From: Gammaproteobacteria bacterium
GTDB taxonomy: Bacteria; Pseudomonadota; Gammaproteobacteria; Burkholderiales; Nitrosomonadaceae
Direction: 5' to 3'
Assembly (NCBI GenBank): GCA_015709615.1
Contig: CP054179.1
Location: 1-64,000 of the forward strand
DNA length: 64,000 nucleotides
The translations under genes and the position numbers were made by a program. The stretch's first letter is position 1; each line of letters opens with the position of its first letter. The notes beneath the pieces were generated by a model. It was not told where the DNA came from. It saw only the letters and a program-made list of their open reading frames with translations, and did no database searches. Positions 38,642 to 46,047 of the stretch are shown here, one piece after another.

Positions 38642-39731
38642 ACCGATTAGTTCTGCAGAACGATTTCCGGCCAAATATTGGCATCGGCTGGACGACGGAC
38701 GTATTCAATGCGATTTGTGTCCGCGCGATTGTAAATTGCACGAAGGACAGCGCGGCGCGTGCTTTGTGCGCGGACGGGCGGGCGATGCGATGGTGTTGAC
38801 GACTTATGGGCGTTCGTCCGGTTTTTGCATCGATCCGATCGAGAAAAAACCATTGAACCAGTTTTACCCCGGTAGCAGTGTGTTGTCGTTCGGCACTGCC
38901 GGTTGTAATCTGGCGTGCAAATTTTGCCAGAATTGGGATATTTCCAAGTCACGCAGCTTCGACAAACTGCTCGATCAGGCCAGCCCGGAAGCGATAGCCC
39001 GTTGCGCGGAAAAATATCATTGCAAAAGCGTTGCATTCACGTACAACGATCCGGTCATTTTTGCCGAATACGCGATGGATGTGGCGGATGCTTGCCATGC
39101 CAGGGGTATCAAGACGGTTGCGGTCACCGCCGGGTATATTCACGCCGAGCCACGGCGCGATTTTTTCGCCAAAATGGATGCTGCCAATGTGGATCTGAAA
39201 GCCTTCACTGAAGCGTTTTACGTCAAGCAAACCGGATCGCACTTGCAGCCGGTGCTGGATACGTTGTGCTACTTGAAACATGAAACCGATGTGTGGCTCG
39301 AATTGACCACGCTGCTGATTCCGGGTTTGAACGATTCCAGTGAGGAAATTACCGCCATGAGCCACTGGATCATGAAGGAATTGGGTCCGGACGTGCCGCT
39401 GCACTTCAGTGCTTTCCATCCCGATTACAAACTGAACGAACTGCCGCCCACGCCGCCGGAAACATTGATTCAAGCACGCAAGGTCGCGTTAGATGCCGGA
39501 TTGCATTATGTGTACACCGGTAATGTGCATAACATCGAAGGCGACACCACGGTTTGCCCCGGTTGCGGCAGTGCCGTCATCGTGCGCGATTGGTATGAAA
39601 TCAAGCAGTATCACGTGACCGCAGACGGCCGTTGTGAACACTGCAATACTCCGATCGCGGGGCGTTTTGAATCATTCACCGGTCAATTCGGCAGGCAGCG
39701 GATTCCGGTCAGAATTGGAGCGGCAGCATGA
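38634..39731 (+). CDS. amrS: AmmeMemoRadiSam system radical SAM enzyme
   Basis: A 365-residue radical SAM protein. The iron-sulfur motif CNLACKFCQNW (CxxxCxxC) is near residue 93. An N-terminal cysteine set (CDLCPRDCKLHEGQRGACFVR) and a C-terminal zinc-ribbon-like set (CPGCGSA and CEHCNTP) flank it, as in PflA-like members of this system. The substrate is unknown; AMMECR1 and MEMO are presumed partners. It overlaps both neighbours. Confidence 0.93.
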   Translation: MDEPISSAERFPAKYWHRLDDGRIQCDLCPRDCKLHEGQRGACFVRGRAGDAMVLTTYGRSSGFCIDPIEKKPLNQFYPGSSVLSFGTAGCNLACKFCQNWDISKSRSFDKLLDQASPEAIARCAEKYHCKSVAFTYNDPVIFAEYAMDVADACHARGIKTVAVTAGYIHAEPRRDFFAKMDAANVDLKAFTEAFYVKQTGSHLQPVLDTLCYLKHETDVWLELTTLLIPGLNDSSEEITAMSHWIMKELGPDVPLHFSAFHPDYKLNELPPTPPETLIQARKVALDAGLHYVYTGNVHNIEGDTTVCPGCGSAVIVRDWYEIKQYHVTADGRCEHCNTPIAGRFESFTGQFGRQRIPVRIGAAA

Positions 39732-40366
39732 CAACAGTAAAAATTCCGGTTGACGGTATTGAGCTCGGCGGCGAATTGGTAGTGCCGTCAGCGGCAGCAG
39801 GTGTTGTATTGTTTGCACACGGCAGCGGCAGCAGCCGTTTCAGTCCGCGTAACACCTATGTCGCGAAAGTGCTGCAACAGCAAGGTATCGGCACATTGCT
39901 GTTCGATTTGCTGACGCGCGACGAAGATCAGGATTATGCCCGGCGCTTCGATATCGATCTGCTGACGCAACGCTTGCTCGCGGCAACGGCCTGGCTGCAG
40001 GCGAATCCCGCAACAAAATCACTAAAGACCGGCTATTTCGGCGCCAGCACCGGTGCCGCCGCAGCGCTGCAAGCGGCCGCTGAAATGCAAGATGCAGTAG
40101 CTGCCGTGGTATCGCGCGGCGGGCGTCCCGATCTGGCGGGAGAAAACGCGTTAGGCCAAGTGACTACCCCGGTGCTGCTGATCGTCGGCGGCGCGGATTA
40201 CGGCGTGATCGAATTGAACGAACAAGCTTACGTCATGCTGAAATGTAAGAAGCAACTGAGTCTGGTGCCGGGCGCGACGCACCTGTTCGAAGAACCGGGT
40301 ACCCTGGAACAGGCTGCGCAGCTTGCGGCTGACTGGTTTTTGCAGTATCTGCGTAACTCGATGTAG
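39728..40366 (+). CDS. Alpha/beta hydrolase, dienelactone hydrolase-like
   Basis: A 212-residue hydrolase. LFAHGSGSSRFSPRN is the oxyanion region, and GYFGASTGAAAAL holds the nucleophile serine (G-A-S-T-G). A catalytic aspartate in GGADYGV and a histidine in GATHLFEEPG complete the triad. The ATGA overlap with the radical SAM gene makes it the fourth gene of the AMMECR1/MEMO operon, and a link to its unknown product is plausible. Confidence 0.87.
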   Translation: MTTVKIPVDGIELGGELVVPSAAAGVVLFAHGSGSSRFSPRNTYVAKVLQQQGIGTLLFDLLTRDEDQDYARRFDIDLLTQRLLAATAWLQANPATKSLKTGYFGASTGAAAALQAAAEMQDAVAAVVSRGGRPDLAGENALGQVTTPVLLIVGGADYGVIELNEQAYVMLKCKKQLSLVPGATHLFEEPGTLEQAAQLAADWFLQYLRNSM

Positions 40367-40430
40367 AAATCAGGTTTTTTGCTCAAGCAAATAAATTTTC
40401 GCGATTAGATTCTGAAACTTCCTTGTTTAT

Positions 40431-40460
40431 TTGACAGTATCACATTAAATGTGTTTGAAT
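40431..40460 (+). promoter_or_regulatory. Promoter with embedded operator-like palindrome upstream of the UmuD-like gene
   Basis: A perfect TTGACA -35 (40431-40436) is followed by TTGAAT (40455-40460) as possible -10 at 18 bases. The perfect palindrome CACATTAAATGTG occupies 40441-40453, between the two hexamers, the ideal place for a repressor. It does not resemble the CTGT-N8-ACAG LexA box. Confidence 0.5.
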
Positions 40461-40494
40461 AAAGTAACATATATCTAATGGAGATACAGCAATC

Positions 40495-41112
40495 ATGTCC
40501 AATCGAGGTGGAAAACGGGAAAATGCGGGTAGGCCGCGGGGTCAGGGTAAGTTTGGCGAACCCACGGAAGTCATGCGCATACCACAGAGTCAGACGGCCA
40601 CAGTTAGGAGCTTTCTGGAAGCTTTGCAACGCAAAAAAGCAGAAGATAACAGCGAGAATACAGTGATTGAAGCTGAAGTGGATGAATTTTTCACCCCGGC
40701 GATCAACGAGCAACCCACGCTGCTGCCGCTTTTTTCTACCAAAGTCGCGGCCGGTTTTCCCAGTCCGGCGGATGATCATGTCGAAAAACAGCTTGATGTC
40801 AGCGAATTCCTGATCGATCACGCGGCATCGACGTTCTTCGTCACGATCCGGGGGGAATCCATGATCGATGTCGGCTTGCTGCCGGGCGATAAAGTGGTTG
40901 TGGATCGCTCTAGAACAGCGAATATCGGTGATATTGTCCTGGCCGTGGTGGATCAGGAATTTACTATCAAAATCCTCGACTATGGCGCAAACAAGATGCC
41001 GCGGCTGCTGCCCGCCAACTCTTCCGGCACTTACCGGCCCATTCACATCCGTCCGGATACGCAGTTTGAGATTTTTGGAGTCGTGACCGGTTCATTCCGC
41101 CGGTTCAAATGA
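40495..41112 (+). CDS. UmuD-like S24 peptidase-fold protein
   Basis: A 205-residue self-cleaving LexA/UmuD-family protein. The cleavage site is the AG bond in VAAGFPSPADDH, the catalytic serine is in RGESMIDVGLLPGD and the lysine in EFTIKIL, the UmuD order. The N-terminal ~60 residues are an extra basic region (GGKRENAGRPRGQGKFGEP), with no recognisable helix-turn-helix. No umuC follows; an exonuclease relic does instead. It could be a polymerase-V-type subunit or a regulator controlling its own promoter. Confidence 0.8.
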   Translation: MSNRGGKRENAGRPRGQGKFGEPTEVMRIPQSQTATVRSFLEALQRKKAEDNSENTVIEAEVDEFFTPAINEQPTLLPLFSTKVAAGFPSPADDHVEKQLDVSEFLIDHAASTFFVTIRGESMIDVGLLPGDKVVVDRSRTANIGDIVLAVVDQEFTIKILDYGANKMPRLLPANSSGTYRPIHIRPDTQFEIFGVVTGSFRRFK

Positions 41113-41340
41113 GCACACTGCTGCCGGTTTATGTGCTGCTCGATTTGGAAACAGCCGGAGCAATACCGGTAAAGGGCCGCATCATTGAAATTGGTTCGAT
41201 CCGCTAGAAAACGGCAGCGAAGCAGGATCTGGAATACATTGATCGATCTGCAAGTGAACCCCCGCCTTTCATTTGGCGCTTGAGCGGCACTACTAAAGTG
41301 ATGATTACCGGTGATCGGGGAATTCACGGCACAACTCGAT
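41109..41340 (+). pseudogene. Relic of a DnaQ-type 3'-5' exonuclease
   Basis: An ATG overlapping the stop of the UmuD-like gene starts MSTLLPVYVLLDLETAGA, the Exo I motif of DEDD exonucleases, then reaches a stop after about 32 codons (TAG at 41205-41207). Further matches, such as PFIWRLSGTTKVMITG, occur in another frame. The remainder of the gene is missing, so it is a frameshifted and truncated remnant. Confidence 0.6.
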
Positions 41341-41367
41341 AGTGACCGCCCATCTCCCGGTCTTCCG

Positions 41368-44300
41368 TCAATCTTGCACTTTGAAGTTTGGCACCTCGAA
41401 ACAATAATCCGCCTTCGGATCCTTCTGCTTATCACCCCAACGCGCATCGGCTGACCAAGCGCCTTCAGGCTTTTCCTTCTTCCGTGTGTTGACGGTCATT
41501 TCACCGATGCGCGGATCGAAGGTCAGCAGATTGTATTGCAGCGGGATGCCGGTGACTTGTTCCTTGGCGGGTGCGCCGAATGTGCCGGCGCCGATGATGC
41601 GGATGCCGCGCTGATCGTCGTAGTGGTAAAAACCTTGCTTGGCTTCGTGAATATGGCCATGCATGGCGATTTGGAATCCATGTACAGTCAATTGCTCCAA
41701 GAACGCATCGTTCATTGCGTCTTTACCGGTGACCGGATGATGCCACACAGCCATTTTGAGCCAGCCGTCGTAGCAGCCATCGTTTAACTTATCTAGAGCT
41801 TTGGCGACGGCTGGCATGTGAATGCCCACACGGTTGCGGAAATGGTGGTCCAGTTGCCAGCAGGAGTTGAGTCCCAAAAACAAAATCCGGTCTTCCGGGC
41901 GTTCGACCAACAGCGCTTGATCGGCATACTCCGGCGGATAATCCTGTCCGCTGTAGATGCGGCGGTAGAAGTGGGTATTAAAATGCGCGAATCGCTGGCG
42001 GTACAATTCATCGTTGCGGACTAAAGCACCAGCATCCCCGGCTGGAATGTGTATTTCCGTAGATAGCGGTGACGGCAGGTCATCCTTAAATACAAATGGA
42101 TATGCCTTCTTGGACATTTCCCAATTTACATCATGATTACCCGGCACCACTACGACGCGGCTGGCATCCAATCCGAAGCGCTTCACCAATCCATCCACCA
42201 TCGCAAAGGCCGCATTGTATTCCTCCTCGGTCGAGCGGTTGGCGATATCGCCGGAGATGATCAGGTATTCCAGTCGCCGGATACCGTGTTCCTGGATCAG
42301 ATCGGTTTCCAGCTGGTTACGGTAAACATCCGCGAATGTACCGTCTTCGATATGAAGGTCGGACAGGTGCAAAATGTGAATCAGGTGATCTGCTGTTGCC
42401 GTGTATTGTTGCTGATCGGCTTGGAATTGCTTCACCTCCGCCTTGGTACGCTGCTTGACGGCTTGGTTCAGTTGTTGTTGTTTCTGACCGAGCGCCGGGT
42501 CGCGCCGGTAGATTTCTTCCACACTCTTAGGGATCACGACGGCCGTGTCACAGAATTGGCAAGGAATATCCAGCTTACCGTCGCGGATGCGCGTCTCAAT
42601 GGCTGCGCGGTTGGTAACCTCTTTGGTGCAGTTGGGGCAATAAAGCCGGATCTGCTCCTGAATGTCGATGCCCTTGGTGCGCAGGTGATCGGTGACAAAG
42701 CGGATGAACGTCACGCGGTCAAAATCGCTGACGCCGGGCTGAAAATAAATTTCCAATTCGCCCGTACCTTCTTCGATCTGCCGCATGGAAAAGCCGAGCC
42801 GGTTGCCGTCACACGAAAACTCGACCGCGTATTTCCATTGGTCCTCGCGCCGGAAATAGTCCGTATAACTCAGCCGCACCACCAGCGAAGCGTAGATCGT
42901 TTCGATGCTGCCTGAGAAGCGGTAGGCCACTTCGGTGCGCGGATGTGTCTCGTCCGGTGCCTGACGGGTAACGTTGATCTGGCTGGGGAACACCAGATTG
43001 CCCATTTCGCGGAAAGCCAGATCGTGGCGGATCAGCAATTCCGCCGTGGCTTCCAGCACCAGCGGCTCATCGCCATGCGGCAGGCGGTCGAAGCCGGTGA
43101 ACGTGATATTGCCGGTCAGCACGTCCCGTTCCGGTACGGCACCGATACCCTGCGGATGGTTCCGGGCCGCTTGGATGATCGAAGCGCCATACTGGTTGAT
43201 CCGCTCCGGTTTGAGCAACACCCACACTGTACCCGGTTTAGGCTCTAGCCGGTGCACCAGCCCCCGGCTTTGCAATAACTGCACGATGGTGTCCAGCTCC
43301 GCTTGTGTGGCGGTTCGACCGGTGAAACGCGTCGTCGCTGCTTGCCGCACTTCTTCCATGCAGATCAAGTCCGTGCCGGTTTGCTTACATTCCAGCAAGA
43401 ATTCGCGCACCGTTTGGAACAATTGCGGTGTGCTGGTGCGTGGCAGTTTGTCCCATGGGATCTCGCTCATCAGATGGTGGAACACTTGTTCTACGCCTTC
43501 GCCAGTGTTGGCGCTGGTCTTGAAATACTTGTCCAGCCCGTATGCTGTAAGCATCTGATTGATTTCTCGATCGTGCACCGTTACTGCACTGACGTCGCAG
43601 CGGGCGGAGATCAGGAATTTGCGGGCATTGGGGGCATGTTTTTTCAGTGCTTTAGCCCAGTAAGGCACGCCGCGAAACGGATCGCTCGCATCGGAACCGT
43701 CGAACAACAACAGCGCTGCATCTGTGTCATCCAGAAACAATTGGTGCGTCAGGCGGTATTCCGGCTGACCGGCCAGATCCCACAACGTCAACTCGGCCTG
43801 CACATTGGGCGGCAATGCCGGCAACCGCGCGGTAGGGAAGTGCCAGAATTGCGCGCCGTGTGTCGATTTTGTCTCACGGAATTCTTTCTCGGCGATGCGA
43901 ATGCCGAGCCCTGATTTGCCCACGCCGCTTTCGCCCAGTAGGATGGCTTTAGCATTCACGTAGAACACGGAAGATGTGGTTAATTCCGCTCCACGCAGCA
44001 AGATCAGATCGAGGTTCCAGATATTGATTTCTCCGCGGGAAGTACCGGGTACAGCCATTACTGGCAGTGTGGGATGAAAAGCAAGGTTAGAGAAGATGTT
44101 AACCGCACCGATCCTGTTCACGCGCAGCACCTCAGCCCAAGTATCTGTTCGCCAGAAAACCATCATACCGCTGAAATCCAGCGATGCCAGCAAGCGGCCG
44201 CTGTCAAAGAACGAAACATAAATTACCGAGTCCGTGTGTCCTTCCAGTACATATTGCTCTTGTCCCGTTTCGACATCCCAGATGCGAATGGTCCGATCAA

Positions 44301-44967
44301 AGGAACCCGACGCGATGTTTACACCATCAAGTGACCAAGCTACGCTATACGGAGTATCTTTGTGTCCTTTGAGCGTATTAACTACCTTGCCGGTGCCTGC
44401 ATCCCACAGCTTGATAGTATCATCTGCGGAACAAGAGCAGAGTCGTCTGCCGTCAGGCGACCAAACGACTACTTCGACTCTGTTTGAATGTCCTTTGAGA
44501 TCTAGCAACACCAATCCACTCGCTGCATCCCATAGCCGGATTGTTTTATCATCGGAACAGGATGCTAGCGTTTTCCCGTTCGATGACCAAGCAACGCCAT
44601 TGATCATGTCGTTATGCCCTTTCAGAATCCGAAGCTGTTGCCCGGTTTCAGGATCCCATAAATACACTTTCTTATCGGTAAATCCATCACCCACTGCCAG
44701 TGTTTTGCTATCTGGCGACCAGCCAACGCAAACAATTTCTGCTTGATGCTCGAACTTCTGCAAATCTCGCCCACTCTCCACATCCCAAAGCCGGACGGTT
44801 GAATCCATCGATGTTGATGCTAGGGTGTGCCCGTTGGGTGACAAGGCTATCTTGTAAATTTTGTGCTTATGCCCGCGCAGCGTATGACGCAGCTTCAAGG
44901 CTGGGTGCGGGCTTTCCGCTGCCCGCTCGCCCGATTGCTGTAACGGTTCAGTTTTCTTTTGGGTCAT
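41368..44967 (-). CDS. WD40-GTPase-zinc ribbon-metallophosphoesterase multidomain protein
   Basis: A 1199-residue cytosolic protein with an uncommon domain series. Residues ~20-330 are seven or eight WD40 repeats (LASTSMDSTVRLWDVESG and similar). A Ras/Roc-like GTPase follows: P-loop GESGVGKSG near 345, G3 WDLAGQPEYR near 394, a non-standard G4 (SARCDVS instead of NKxD) and G5 SANTGEG. A region of ~330 residues that I cannot assign, with winged-helix-like parts, leads to a zinc ribbon (CPNC near 777, CQFC near 803). A coiled linker precedes a calcineurin-like phosphoesterase: HLSDLHIED, SGDIANRS, GNHD, HHPVTG, HGHIHEA. The ATG at 44967 is preferred; the frame opens upstream only with TTG. A sensor-switch-effector design is inferred. 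Confidence 0.85.
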   Translation of the reverse strand: MTQKKTEPLQQSGERAAESPHPALKLRHTLRGHKHKIYKIALSPNGHTLASTSMDSTVRLWDVESGRDLQKFEHQAEIVCVGWSPDSKTLAVGDGFTDKKVYLWDPETGQQLRILKGHNDMINGVAWSSNGKTLASCSDDKTIRLWDAASGLVLLDLKGHSNRVEVVVWSPDGRRLCSCSADDTIKLWDAGTGKVVNTLKGHKDTPYSVAWSLDGVNIASGSFDRTIRIWDVETGQEQYVLEGHTDSVIYVSFFDSGRLLASLDFSGMMVFWRTDTWAEVLRVNRIGAVNIFSNLAFHPTLPVMAVPGTSRGEINIWNLDLILLRGAELTTSSVFYVNAKAILLGESGVGKSGLGIRIAEKEFRETKSTHGAQFWHFPTARLPALPPNVQAELTLWDLAGQPEYRLTHQLFLDDTDAALLLFDGSDASDPFRGVPYWAKALKKHAPNARKFLISARCDVSAVTVHDREINQMLTAYGLDKYFKTSANTGEGVEQVFHHLMSEIPWDKLPRTSTPQLFQTVREFLLECKQTGTDLICMEEVRQAATTRFTGRTATQAELDTIVQLLQSRGLVHRLEPKPGTVWVLLKPERINQYGASIIQAARNHPQGIGAVPERDVLTGNITFTGFDRLPHGDEPLVLEATAELLIRHDLAFREMGNLVFPSQINVTRQAPDETHPRTEVAYRFSGSIETIYASLVVRLSYTDYFRREDQWKYAVEFSCDGNRLGFSMRQIEEGTGELEIYFQPGVSDFDRVTFIRFVTDHLRTKGIDIQEQIRLYCPNCTKEVTNRAAIETRIRDGKLDIPCQFCDTAVVIPKSVEEIYRRDPALGQKQQQLNQAVKQRTKAEVKQFQADQQQYTATADHLIHILHLSDLHIEDGTFADVYRNQLETDLIQEHGIRRLEYLIISGDIANRSTEEEYNAAFAMVDGLVKRFGLDASRVVVVPGNHDVNWEMSKKAYPFVFKDDLPSPLSTEIHIPAGDAGALVRNDELYRQRFAHFNTHFYRRIYSGQDYPPEYADQALLVERPEDRILFLGLNSCWQLDHHFRNRVGIHMPAVAKALDKLNDGCYDGWLKMAVWHHPVTGKDAMNDAFLEQLTVHGFQIAMHGHIHEAKQGFYHYDDQRGIRIIGAGTFGAPAKEQVTGIPLQYNLLTFDPRIGEMTVNTRKKEKPEGAWSADARWGDKQKDPKADYCFEVPNFKVQD

Positions 44968-44983
44968 TAGTTTTTCTTGTTCT

Positions 44984-45115
44984 CTATGATTCAAATTTTT
45001 TCGTCAGTGATTTGCGCAGTTCCGGTGTAAGGCATTTCTTCAGTTTTTTACGCGTAAACCCATTGGAGAGCGGGTCATTTACAAAATGCCTTCGCAGTAT
45101 AAGCTGCGAAGGCAT
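44984..45115 (-). CDS. Possible small ORF or gene relic upstream of the WD40 protein
   Basis: A 43-codon frame reads MPSQLILRRHFVNDPLSNGF and then TRKKLKKCLTPELRKSLTKK, a basic helical composition that looks like coding sequence. It lacks a ribosome-binding site, and its first 30 bases form a perfect hairpin (45086-45115). It may be the tail of a lost gene. It is too short for a family call. Confidence 0.25.
   Translation of the reverse strand: MPSQLILRRHFVNDPLSNGFTRKKLKKCLTPELRKSLTKKFES
45082..45115 (-). terminator. Terminator after the YiiX-like gene
   Basis: ATGCCTTCGCAG (45086-45097) and CTGCGAAGGCAT (45104-45115) are perfect 12-base complements around the loop TATAAG. On the minus strand the stem runs into TTTTG. 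It therefore separates the YiiX-like gene from the downstream WD40 gene. Confidence 0.65.
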
Positions 45116-45178
45116 CAGATAGGGCGGCTGTTGCGGCGGAATGCCTGGACCGGGCGCAGTAGTTTTTCAGAAATTTTC

Positions 45179-45766
45179 CTACAAAATCCGCCCGACGAGC
45201 GATACCTTTTCGTCGGTCCAGATGTTTTCCGGGCTGATAAAGCCACGATTGTCATAAGCAAATACTCTGCCGCTGCTGGCGAAACACTCGTAAACCAGTT
45301 CCGAGCAAATGTATTCCTTGTCGCGCCGTTTTTTCCCCATGCCAAGCGTCACCCGCGCCAGGATCTTGGCAATTTCATCGTTGTCGTAGGGGCGTGTCAA
45401 TTCATCGATGCCGGATTTTGCCAGTCCGTTGACGATATCCTGATCGACGTCATGGCAGCGTCCCAGCACGATGCGCCCCTTATACGGTTTGCCGTCTTCA
45501 TAATCTTTCAGGTATTTCGACAGCGGTGCGAACCGGACGCCCATGTCTTCGACACTTTCCAGCAGGAGTATCCGGTCGATGCTGTCGAGTCTGAAAATGA
45601 TACCGACATGACTCCAAGGTGAATCGGTGACTTTTTGAATGGCTTTGGAAACCCAATAATCTCCGGAAGCGAAAAGCAGATCGCCGGATTTGAGCTTGGC
45701 GCGCAGCTCTTCGTATGATGCCACTGATAACGCATTGATTTCCTTGAATCCAATATGTGCAGCCAT
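45179..45766 (-). CDS. YiiX/YebB-like NlpC/P60 (papain-fold) hydrolase
   Basis: A 195-residue protein of the permuted NlpC/P60 group (DUF830/Peptidase_C92). DLLFASGDYWVSKAIQ is followed by the histidine motif SPWSHVGIIFRL, and the cysteine motif is YICSELVYECF. Members are predicted amidases or lipid-acting hydrolases; the role is unknown here. The ATG at 45766 has AGGAGA 6 bases upstream, so the longer frame (to 45868) is rejected. No signal peptide is seen from this start. Confidence 0.8.
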   Translation of the reverse strand: MAAHIGFKEINALSVASYEELRAKLKSGDLLFASGDYWVSKAIQKVTDSPWSHVGIIFRLDSIDRILLLESVEDMGVRFAPLSKYLKDYEDGKPYKGRIVLGRCHDVDQDIVNGLAKSGIDELTRPYDNDEIAKILARVTLGMGKKRRDKEYICSELVYECFASSGRVFAYDNRGFISPENIWTDEKVSLVGRIL

Positions 45767-46047
45767 GGCTTCTCCTGTGGTTATTGTTATACCGGTACAA
45801 CATTTGATGCTGAAAGTTAAAAGTACAATAACACAATCACATAGGATGAAAATAGCGGTGTTGTGCAATCAATTGCTTTGTGATGCAGCCTTTGGGCGAG
45901 AATCTGCGGAAGACAAGTGCTGCTTGAATTCTTTTACGCATTGTCTATCTCAGTACCGGAATGGGCGGCTTCATTACGCAGTAGTGTCTAATTGAGTACA
46001 ATATGCGCTTGGCGCAATTTCAGCGCCGCCATTGTCATTACCCGAAC

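Noticed and set aside
40405..41046. 213-codon minus-strand frame over the UmuD-like gene
   Set aside because: The plus strand has catalytic serine and lysine motifs, a promoter and a ribosome-binding site; the minus frame has none.
42133..42915. 260-codon plus-strand open frame inside the WD40-GTPase gene
   Set aside because: Lies opposite the zinc-ribbon and phosphoesterase coding region, which has clear motifs; shadow frame.
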